Assembly: GCA_025560025.1 (NCBI GenBank)
Contig: CP048485.1
Location: 2,448,501-2,512,500, forward strand
Length of the DNA stretch: 64,000 nt
Source of the DNA: Agrobacterium tumefaciens
GTDB taxonomy: Bacteria > Pseudomonadota > Alphaproteobacteria > Rhizobiales > Rhizobiaceae
Direction of reading: 5' to 3'
The number at the start of each line of letters is the position of its first letter. The first letter of the stretch is position 1. The notes beneath the pieces were generated by a model. That model was given only the letters and a program-made list of their open reading frames with translations. It made no database searches and was not told where the DNA came from. Of the stretch, positions 57,808 through 64,000 are shown in pieces. The translations under genes and the position numbers were made by a program.

Positions 57808-58611
57808 ATGTCGTTTTCGATAACCACCTGGAACATCAACTCGGTCAGGCTCAGAATGCCGATCGTTGAGCAGTTTCTGGTGCGTTACAAACCCGACATT
57901 CTCTGCCTGCAGGAAACGAAATGCCCGAATGGCGAATTTCCGATGAAACCGCTGAAGGCGCTCGGTTATGAGCACGTCATCATCCACGGCCAGAAGGGCT
58001 ATCACGGTGTGGCCATCGCCTCGAAAATCCCACTCACCGAAGATCATCGGCAGGACTATTGCGGGATTGGAGACGCACGGCATATTTCCGCGATTTTTCA
58101 GGTGGGATCGCGCCGCGTTCGGCTGCACAATTTCTACGTTCCCGCCGGCGGTGACGAACCAGATCGTTCGATAAACCCCAAATTCGGCCACAAGCTCGAT
58201 TTCATCGAAGAAATGAAGGCGCTCCGCGCCGATGGCGTGCCCGGCACTTCTTCCATTCTCGTCGGCGATCTCAATATCGCACCGCTTGAAAATGACGTCT
58301 GGTCGCACAAGCAATTGCTGAAGATCGTCAGCCATACGCCGGTGGAAACCGACGGCATGCTCGATATCATGAAGAAGGGCAACTGGCTCGATCTGATGCG
58401 GCTGAACGTGCCTGATAGTGAAAAGATTTATACCTGGTGGAGCTACCGCGCCAAGGATTGGGAAGCCGCAGACCGTGGCCGCCGTCTCGACCACATCTGG
58501 TCGTCTCAGGATCTAGGCCCTTCGCTTGAAAAAATCGACATATTGCGCGAGGCCCGCGGCTGGAACCGGCCATCGGACCACGTCCCGGTGACGGCCCATT
58601 TCCGTTTCTGA
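57808..58611 (+). CDS. xth: Exodeoxyribonuclease III
   Basis: A 267-aa endonuclease/exonuclease/phosphatase-fold enzyme with AP-endonuclease and 3'-5' exonuclease activity for base-excision repair. Catalytic residues can be seen: Glu36 in LQETKCP, Asp-Asn in GDLNIAP, and Asp-His in RPSDHVPV. Start MSFSITTWNINSVRLRM is typical. It lies downstream of the LolA gene but behind a terminator, so it probably has its own promoter. The convergent CNB gene begins 19 bp after its stop. Confidence 0.95.
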   Translation: MSFSITTWNINSVRLRMPIVEQFLVRYKPDILCLQETKCPNGEFPMKPLKALGYEHVIIHGQKGYHGVAIASKIPLTEDHRQDYCGIGDARHISAIFQVGSRRVRLHNFYVPAGGDEPDRSINPKFGHKLDFIEEMKALRADGVPGTSSILVGDLNIAPLENDVWSHKQLLKIVSHTPVETDGMLDIMKKGNWLDLMRLNVPDSEKIYTWWSYRAKDWEAADRGRRLDHIWSSQDLGPSLEKIDILREARGWNRPSDHVPVTAHFRF

Positions 58612-58630
58612 CCATGTGGTTTGAGCGACG

Positions 58631-59086
58631 TCAGGCGAAGCGGTTCTGCAAACGGGCCGCACCTGTCGCCAGAGCCGCTATATTATCGCGAATGCGCGCC
58701 GATACGATATCGGCAACCTCCGGAAACTCCTCTACCAGCCGGTGAAAGAGGATACGCGTGATGCGGATGACCTCGGAATCCTCCGCGGCCACAGCGGTGA
58801 ATTTCCGTTCGCAGAGCGTAAAAAGCGCCAGTTCGGAAAGCAGGGCACCCTTGCCGGGCGTCGCCTGCAGCACGGGCTTGCCGTCCCTTCCTGCCGTAAA
58901 AAGCTCGAAATGGCCCGATGTCACCGCAAAGGCGCATTCAGCCGGCGAATGTTCCCGAAACAGTGTCTGGCCTGCCGAGACGCGGCGACGCTCTGCGCCG
59001 AAGGCAATCAGCCGCAGCTGGTCATCGCTGAAGCCCGCAAACAACGGCACTTGCCCCAGAAGCATGATATCGTCCGTCAACGCCAT
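58631..59086 (-). CDS. Cyclic nucleotide-binding domain protein without HTH
   Basis: A 151-aa protein made up almost entirely of one CRP-type cyclic nucleotide-binding (cNMP) domain: LFAGFSDDQLRLIAFGAERRRVSAG and GKGALLSELALFT, with the RKFTAVA strand afterwards. It lacks the C-terminal DNA-binding helix-turn-helix of Crp/Fnr regulators, so it should act by protein contacts. Key residues of the phosphate-binding cassette are only partly conserved (ALLSELALF in place of GEmaLl...RsA), so ligand binding is not certain. It is convergent with exonuclease III and has its own upstream region next to the response regulator's 3' end. Confidence 0.8.
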   Translation of the reverse strand: MALTDDIMLLGQVPLFAGFSDDQLRLIAFGAERRRVSAGQTLFREHSPAECAFAVTSGHFELFTAGRDGKPVLQATPGKGALLSELALFTLCERKFTAVAAEDSEVIRITRILFHRLVEEFPEVADIVSARIRDNIAALATGAARLQNRFA

Positions 59087-59167
59087 GTTTGATCGCTACT
59101 CCAGAAAGCCGCCTGCCCTACTATAGCGGTTTTCCAATATCGGTCTTCAAAATACAAGCAGTTAGAA

Positions 59168-59196
59168 CGCCGTGCGTTTTTTTCAAACGCACGGCG
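59168..59196 (-). terminator. Strong hairpin after the response regulator gene
   Basis: A perfect 12-bp stem (59168-59179 with 59185-59196) with a 5-nt loop lies about 50 bp downstream of the response regulator stop on the - strand. The T-rich loop rather than a 3' T-run makes termination plausible but not certain. Confidence 0.6.
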
Positions 59197-59244
59197 CCAG
59201 CTTTAGAATACGGATGTAATACCTAGCGATCAGACTATCCCGGT

Positions 59245-59928
59245 TCAGGGAACGATCTTGTAGCCGCCGTTCTCGGTCACCAGAATTTCAGCGTTGGAAG
59301 GGTCACGCTCGATCTTCTGGCGCAGGCGGTAGACATGCGTTTCGAGCGTGTGCGTGGTCACGCCGGAATTATAACCCCAGACCTCTTCCAAGAGGACATC
59401 GCGTGTAACGACGGTGCTTCCGGCGCGGTAAAGGTAACGGATGATCGCCGCTTCCTTTTCCGTCAGCCGGATTTTCTTGCCGTCTTCCGTCGTCAGCAGC
59501 TTCTGGCTGGGCTTGAACTGATAGGGACCAACGGTGAAAACCGCGTCCTCACTCTGTTCATATTGGCGCAGCTGCGCGCGGATACGCGCCAGAAGAACGG
59601 CAAAACGAAAAGGCTTTGTCACATAGTCATTCGCGCCGGCTTCAAGCCCGAGGATGGTATCGGAATCGGTGTCGTGCCCGGTCAGCATGATGATCGGCGC
59701 CTTGAAACCGCCCTTGCGCAGCAGCTTCACCGCTTCACGCCCATCCATATCCGGAAGACCGACATCCATGATAAGAAGATCGACCTGGGCGCTCTTGGCG
59801 GTCTGCATTGCCTGTGCGGCGTTTGCGCCGCTGAGCAGCGAGAATTCCTCATAAGGAGACAGTTGCTCGGTCAGCGTCTCCCGAAGATCGTCGTCATCGT
59901 CCACCAGAAGGATAGTGCGAGCCGTCAT
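59245..59928 (-). CDS. OmpR-family response regulator (orphan, possibly CenR)
   Basis: A 227-aa two-component response regulator. The receiver has the acidic pocket (VDDDDD), phosphorylatable Asp55 in IMDVGLPD, LTG Thr and the Lys in TKPF. The winged-helix effector domain covers residues about 130-227 (LTEKEAAIIRYLY, then THTLETHVYRLRQKIE). No histidine kinase gene lies next to it. In my recollection the closest alphaproteobacterial counterpart is CenR, a cell-envelope regulator, from the DLRETLTEQL start, but that is a weak guess without alignment. Monocistronic with its hairpin downstream. Confidence 0.85.
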   Translation of the reverse strand: MTARTILLVDDDDDLRETLTEQLSPYEEFSLLSGANAAQAMQTAKSAQVDLLIMDVGLPDMDGREAVKLLRKGGFKAPIIMLTGHDTDSDTILGLEAGANDYVTKPFRFAVLLARIRAQLRQYEQSEDAVFTVGPYQFKPSQKLLTTEDGKKIRLTEKEAAIIRYLYRAGSTVVTRDVLLEEVWGYNSGVTTHTLETHVYRLRQKIERDPSNAEILVTENGGYKIVP

Positions 59929-60014
59929 TCGGATTCTCAGCCTTTCTTACTTTAGCGCACCAGCCCGGAAATCGCGTTCGATTCTCGGAAAGCACGATGC
60001 GTAGTTTAAAAGAG

Positions 60015-60058
60015 TTAGAGCATCCTTTGTGCCTGCTAAGGGACGCATGGTGCTCTAA
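60015..60058. repeat. Palindromic intergenic element with TTAGAGCA arms
   Basis: Perfect 8-bp arms TTAGAGCA (60015-60022) and TGCTCTAA (60051-60058) enclose a 28-nt centre with partial symmetry. Elements beginning with this arm recur in Agrobacterium and Rhizobium intergenic regions in my memory. It lies in the promoter area between the response regulator and the L,D-transpeptidase gene. Confidence 0.55.
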
Positions 60059-60169
60059 TTGTCAGCCAATTCAGCGGTTTGCCGATAAAAGGTCAACCCA
60101 TTGCCATGATATTACGAAGTGCTATGACTTCACGTTAGATAACCTGCAAAGCAAAATCTCGTGAAAAAC

Positions 60170-60718
60170 ATGAGCAAACAGCCCGTAAAGCAACATAAAC
60201 GCGCATTGACGCTCATGGTTCGGCCGGCACCTTCGAAAATAAGCCGGGCGATCGTTCAACTCGGACATCTCACCTTTCCCGCCGCAATCGGACGCAATGG
60301 CCGCACCGCGCTGAAACGCGAGGGGGACGGAAAATCCCCCATTTCCACTACCCGCCTGCTGCACGGCTTTTATCGCGGCGATCGCAACACCGCCATGGCC
60401 ACGGCATTGCCGATGCGACGAACGCGACCATCCATGCTATGGTGCGACGAGCCGAGCAACGCCAATTACAACAGGCTGGTCAAAGCACCCTTTGCATCAA
60501 GCCATGAAGAGATGATGCGAAAGGACGGTCTTTACGACGTCTGCCTGGTGCTCGACTGGAACATCACCACCAGAAGCCGCAACCGCGGCTCGGCGATCTT
60601 CATGCACCTGATACGCCCGGGGTATGAACCGACCGCAGGCTGCGTCGCTCTCCGTCCCCGCGATATGCGGCGTATCCTGCCGCACCTGCGCAAGGGCACA
60701 AAAATCCGCATCCTGTGA
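60170..60718 (+). CDS. L,D-transpeptidase (YkuD) family protein
   Basis: A 182-aa protein with the YkuD catalytic signature IFMHLIRPGYEPTAGCVAL, where His and Cys (about residue 158) form the dyad. YkuD domains make 3-3 cross-links in peptidoglycan or attach lipoproteins to it. There is no obvious signal peptide or transmembrane helix, so either export is unusual or the annotated start is not right. The core begins at residue about 15. Start options are a GTG at 60161 and the ATG at 60170. The gene is convergent with carD, separated by a bidirectional terminator. Confidence 0.75.
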   Translation: MSKQPVKQHKRALTLMVRPAPSKISRAIVQLGHLTFPAAIGRNGRTALKREGDGKSPISTTRLLHGFYRGDRNTAMATALPMRRTRPSMLWCDEPSNANYNRLVKAPFASSHEEMMRKDGLYDVCLVLDWNITTRSRNRGSAIFMHLIRPGYEPTAGCVALRPRDMRRILPHLRKGTKIRIL

Positions 60719-60740
60719 AGCGCGCCCTGCAGCCGGGCAA

Positions 60741-60769
60741 AAAAAACCCGCCATCAAGGCGGGTTTTTT
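60741..60769. terminator. Bidirectional terminator between the transpeptidase gene and carD
   Basis: A 6-bp GC stem (60747-60752 with 60758-60763) extended by AAAAAA/TTTTTT closes a 5-nt loop. Good T-runs exist on both strands. Confidence 0.92.
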
Positions 60770-60788
60770 AGACGGAAAAGGCCGGTTA

Positions 60789-61358
60789 TTAAGCGGCTTC
60801 GTCCTGAGAATCGTCTTCTTCAACGGTCTTGCCGCGCTTGGGGCCTTTGGCAAGGTTGACTTCCACCAGGCGGACAGCCTCGGTTTCAGACATTTTGTTG
60901 ACGGCGGCGATTTCGCGCGCCATGCGGTCGAGAGCAGCTTCGTAAAGCTGACGCTCGGAATAGGACTGCTCCGGCTGGTTTTCGGCACGGTAGAGATCGC
61001 GCACCACTTCCGCAATCGCGATAAGATCGCCGGAATTGATCTTTGCATCATATTCCTGAGCGCGGCGCGACCACATGGTACGCTTCACACGCGCCTTGCC
61101 CTGCACCACTTTCAGTGCCCGCTCGACAAAATCGCCTTCGGAAAGCTTGCGCATGCCGATGCTCACGGCTTTTGCGACGGGAACTTTAAGACGCATCTTG
61201 TCTTTTTCGAAATCGATGACAAAAAGCTCAAGCTTCATGCCGGCGACTTCTTGTTCCTCGATGGCAGAAATGGTACCGACACCATGAGCGGGATACACAA
61301 TCGCTTCACCGGTCTTGAAACCGTGATGTGCTGGAGATTTCTTCTGCTGGGTCGTCAT
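60789..61358 (-). CDS. CarD/CdnL-family RNA polymerase-binding regulator
   Basis: A 189-aa CarD-family transcription factor that binds RNA polymerase and stabilises promoter open complexes. The N-terminal interaction domain starts FKTGEAIVYPAHGVGTISAIEEQEVAGMKLELF (about residues 14-47), followed by the C-terminal helical DNA-binding part (WSRRAQEYDAKINSGDLIAIAEVVRDLYRAE). The tail is acidic. A well-known alphaproteobacterial housekeeping and stress gene. It is monocistronic, convergent with the L,D-transpeptidase gene; its promoter faces the upstream glutamate dehydrogenase gene. Confidence 0.93.
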   Translation of the reverse strand: MTTQQKKSPAHHGFKTGEAIVYPAHGVGTISAIEEQEVAGMKLELFVIDFEKDKMRLKVPVAKAVSIGMRKLSEGDFVERALKVVQGKARVKRTMWSRRAQEYDAKINSGDLIAIAEVVRDLYRAENQPEQSYSERQLYEAALDRMAREIAAVNKMSETEAVRLVEVNLAKGPKRGKTVEEDDSQDEAA

Positions 61359-61900
61359 TCGTTCTAAAAACTCCCTGTTACATACCCGGCAATGCCGGGG
61401 TTGGGTCGGTCAGGCCCTGATGAGACGGGGGAACCGTCAGGTGACTCCGCACTGGTCCAGCCGTGCACGCAAAAACACACCTTCCCGTCTTGCGGGGTTC
61501 GATAACGTAAACGCTCGATATGTCACGGAAACCGCGTGCAAAAGAGGTGTTGCTTTCGTGGTGTTTTTGGGCACACAAATGCCACGCTGTGGATCAGTGT
61601 CGTTGGTGTACCACAAAAATAGGCGCAAATCAATAATTTGCTTCGACCGTGGCCGCAACATCACATGGCAGTCCAAGAACCGCCTAAAAATTAGCCGCAA
61701 AAATACTGTCGAATGCTTTGAGACAGACCCTCATGGCAAAAGAAGCAAAAAAATTTCACTTACCGACTGAAGAAACACGAAAGCCTCTTAAACTCTTCGT
61801 AATTCCACGCCAATATCCGATTCGACTGAAAAGGCAAAATCCGTAAATTGGCGGTGCTTTTTTTAAATTAAAGTGTGATTTTTGGAGGAATCCACGTCAA
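61359..61900. other. Divergent intergenic region between carD and the NAD-glutamate dehydrogenase gene
   Basis: This 542-bp stretch holds the promoters of both divergent genes. The last 150 bases before the dehydrogenase are A/T-rich, ending with a GGAGG 12 nt before its ATG. Open frames of up to about 116 codons exist but have no recognisable product. No RNA gene is evident. Confidence 0.5.
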
Positions 61901-64000
61901 ATGGGCTACAGAAATAATCCAAAACGCGAAAAACAGATCGAAAAAGCGCGTCAGCAGGCAATTGCCGAAAATGTCCAATTTCTTGATCCAGGTATTCTTT
62001 ATGGAAGGGCAAGCGCCGACGATATAGAATATTATTCCGCAGAGATGCTGGCAGCGAGCGCCGCTCACAGTTTCGGCGCGCTGTCGCACTGGACCGGAGA
62101 GGCGCCCCATATCAGCATTACCCAGGTGGAGGGCGTTTCCCCGCGGGATATTCCTGTAACGGTTCTCACGATTATCGGCCGCAACATGCCGTTCCTCTAT
62201 GATTCCGTCATGGGCGAAGTCACAAGCAGCTATCGTGGACTTTATCTTGCGGTACATCCGATCCTCGTTCGCGACGACACCGCCCAGGCAGGTTACCGCC
62301 TTGCGGAGCCCGAAGATGATCCCACCGAGAATATCAGCCTCATCCAGCTGCATATCGCGCCGCTGACCGCGCAGGCCGCCGCAACGCTGGAAGAACGGCT
62401 GCGTTTCGTCCTGGCGCAGGTCCAGTTCGCCTATCGCGACTGGCGGCCCATGCTGGCAAAGCTCGATGAAGCGCTGGACGAACTGTCAAAGCGCGGCTCG
62501 TCGCGACGCAAGACCGAACGGACGGAAGCCGTCGAATTCCTCAACTGGCTTCGCAACGACAATTTCACTTTCCTCGGCATGCGCGACTACACCTATTCCG
62601 GCAAGGGAAAGAACGCGAAGATCGAACGCGGTGACGGCGTCGGTCTCGGCAGCCTCAGCGATCCGGATGTGCGCGTCCTGCGCCTCGGCAAGAACGCCGT
62701 GACGACAACGCCGGAAATTCTTGCCTTCCTCGATGGCCCGGATTTCCTCATCGTCACCAAGGCGAATGTGAAGTCCATCGTGCATCGCCGTGCCTATATG
62801 GATTATATCGGCATCAAGCGCTTTGACGAGGACGGTAATGTCATTGGCGAATTGCGTATCGTCGGCCTGTTCACCGCCACGGCCTATACGCGTTCGGTGA
62901 AGCAGATACCGCTGCTGCGCGCCAAGGTGGCCGATGTCGAGCGGCACTTCGGTTTCGATCCGAACAGCCATTCCGGCCGCATCCTGCAGAACACACTCGA
63001 AGCCTATCCCCGCGACGATCTCTTCCAGATCGAAACGGATCTGCTGATCCGCTTCATCGAGCAGATCATGGAATTGAGCGACCGTCCGCGCGTGCGTGTC
63101 CTCGCCCGCATCGACCGTTTCGACCGCTTCGTCTCGGCCATCATTTTCGTGCCGCGCGAGGAATACAATTCCTATGTGCGCGAGAAGATCGGCGACTATC
63201 TGAGCAAGGTCTATGACGGGCATATTTCCGCCTATTATCCCGCCTTCCCTGAAGGGGCTGTCGCCCGCGTCCACTTCATCGTCGGCCGCACGGAAGGCAA
63301 GACGCCGCGTATCGCCCAGGATAAGCTCGAAGATGCCGTCAGCGATATCGCCGCACGCTGGATAGACCATTTTGTTGCCCTCTCCGAGCCGGGTGCGCCG
63401 GTGCTGGAGGTGGATCAGGCCTATCAGGAAGCCTTCACGCCCGAAGAGGCGATCGGCGACATGACGGATATCCTGGCCGCCGCAAAAGGCGAGCCAGTCC
63501 GCATTGAGTTCTACCAGCAGGAAGGCCAATCGGCCGATACCCTTTCGCTGAAGATATTCCATCGCGACGGCCATCTGCCGCTCTCGCGGCGCGTGCCGCT
63601 GCTCGAAAATCTGGGCTTCAACGTCATCAGCGAGCGCACCTTCGACGTTGGTGTCGTTTCGGATGGCGAAAAGCGCGATATCGTGCTGCATGATATGGAA
63701 CTATCCGTCGCCAAGGGCACGACGCTCGATCTGCCGCATTACGGGCAGAAACTGGAAGAGGCTTTTCTTGCCGCCTTCTCCGGCAAGGTGGATAACGACA
63801 ACTTCAACCGCCTGATCCTCGCCTGCGGCCTGACCGTGCGTGAAGTGTCCGTGCTGCGCGCCTATGCCCGTTATCTGCGCCAGACCGGCATTGTCTATTC
63901 GCAGGAGCATATTTCCGAAACGCTCTTCAAATACCCCGCCATTTCCCGGAATATTTTCGCGCTTTTCAAGGCTGGCTTCGATCCATCCATCGAAGAAAAG
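61901..64000 (+). CDS. NAD-specific glutamate dehydrogenase, large (GDH-180) type, 5' part
   Basis: The frame is open from the ATG at 61901 to the window edge (700 codons, no stop); the family is about 1,580 aa, so more than half is missing. Large NAD-GDHs deaminate glutamate to 2-oxoglutarate, a catabolic nitrogen/carbon step. The N-terminal part fits: FLDPGILYGRASADDIEYYSAEML and VTVLTIIGRNMPFLYDSVMGEV (ACT-like regulatory region), NFTFLGMRDYTYSGK and HRDGHLPLSRRVPLLENLGFNVISERTF. The catalytic domain lies outside the window. The GGAGG at 61884-61888 is 12 nt from the ATG, a bit longer than usual. Confidence 0.9.
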   Translation, partial: MGYRNNPKREKQIEKARQQAIAENVQFLDPGILYGRASADDIEYYSAEMLAASAAHSFGALSHWTGEAPHISITQVEGVSPRDIPVTVLTIIGRNMPFLYDSVMGEVTSSYRGLYLAVHPILVRDDTAQAGYRLAEPEDDPTENISLIQLHIAPLTAQAAATLEERLRFVLAQVQFAYRDWRPMLAKLDEALDELSKRGSSRRKTERTEAVEFLNWLRNDNFTFLGMRDYTYSGKGKNAKIERGDGVGLGSLSDPDVRVLRLGKNAVTTTPEILAFLDGPDFLIVTKANVKSIVHRRAYMDYIGIKRFDEDGNVIGELRIVGLFTATAYTRSVKQIPLLRAKVADVERHFGFDPNSHSGRILQNTLEAYPRDDLFQIETDLLIRFIEQIMELSDRPRVRVLARIDRFDRFVSAIIFVPREEYNSYVREKIGDYLSKVYDGHISAYYPAFPEGAVARVHFIVGRTEGKTPRIAQDKLEDAVSDIAARWIDHFVALSEPGAPVLEVDQAYQEAFTPEEAIGDMTDILAAAKGEPVRIEFYQQEGQSADTLSLKIFHRDGHLPLSRRVPLLENLGFNVISERTFDVGVVSDGEKRDIVLHDMELSVAKGTTLDLPHYGQKLEEAFLAAFSGKVDNDNFNRLILACGLTVREVSVLRAYARYLRQTGIVYSQEHISETLFKYPAISRNIFALFKAGFDPSIEEK

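Overview
The window is about 64 kb of alphaproteobacterial chromosome, almost certainly from the Agrobacterium tumefaciens/fabrum complex (Rhizobiaceae). The strongest reason is a convergent chvA/chvB pair for cyclic beta-1,2-glucan export and synthesis. It matches my recollection of the Agrobacterium proteins in length (587 versus 588 aa, and 2831 aa) and in sequence. Also consistent are a rhizobial-type pyruvate carboxylase, a DUF1013/TrcR protein, CarD, a large NAD-type glutamate dehydrogenase and RIME-like palindromes. Coding density is high and composition looks even. I see no insertion sequence, prophage, CRISPR array, rRNA or tRNA, so this reads as core chromosome with one catabolic accessory island.

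Layout. 1-6.8 kb: the 3' part of an aldose 1-epimerase, then mtgA, a polyprenyl synthase (ispA-like), an OmpA-type lipoprotein, ispG, and a DeoR regulator with an MFS transporter. 6.9-11.2 kb: pyruvate carboxylase and a solo LuxR-type regulator. 11.5-22.4 kb: chvA and chvB, facing each other across a 530-bp spacer. 22.9-26.7 kb: an M20 amidohydrolase, a 47-aa membrane protein, an LhgO-like FAD oxidoreductase and a PLP dehydratase. 26.8-37.2 kb: a sugar-acid catabolic island. 37.3-45.3 kb: acs, trcR, a YggS-like protein, and a leuS-lptE-holA operon. 45.4-51 kb: 7Fe ferredoxin, S4 RNA-binding protein, Suv3-like helicase and a UbiH-family hydroxylase. 51.1-57.6 kb: tesB-type thioesterase, glnK-amtB behind a sigma-54 promoter, ftsK and a LolA homologue. 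57.8-64 kb: exonuclease III, a cyclic-nucleotide-binding protein, an orphan OmpR-type response regulator, an L,D-transpeptidase-like protein, CarD, and the first 700 codons of the NAD-glutamate dehydrogenase.

How genes work together. The sugar-acid island has two divergent arms. One arm holds an extended-SDR dehydrogenase, a beta-hydroxyacid dehydrogenase and an IlvD/Edd dehydratase. The other holds a D-2-hydroxyacid FAD oxidase and a FadR-type regulator, followed by an FAH-family enzyme and a complete TRAP transporter (Q, M and P subunits). A palindromic motif lies in the divergent promoter region, and a close relative lies upstream of the FAH/TRAP operon. These are good candidates for the operators of the local FadR regulator. 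The substrate is not determinable from sequence.

I did not find a convincing undescribed defence or mobile system. The points most worth follow-up are the sugar-acid island with its predicted operator, the solo LuxR regulator in the pyc-chvA gap (the position of expR in Sinorhizobium meliloti), the disordered Arg/Asn/Gly-rich tail of the Suv3-like helicase, a 47-aa membrane protein, and two intergenic palindromic repeats.
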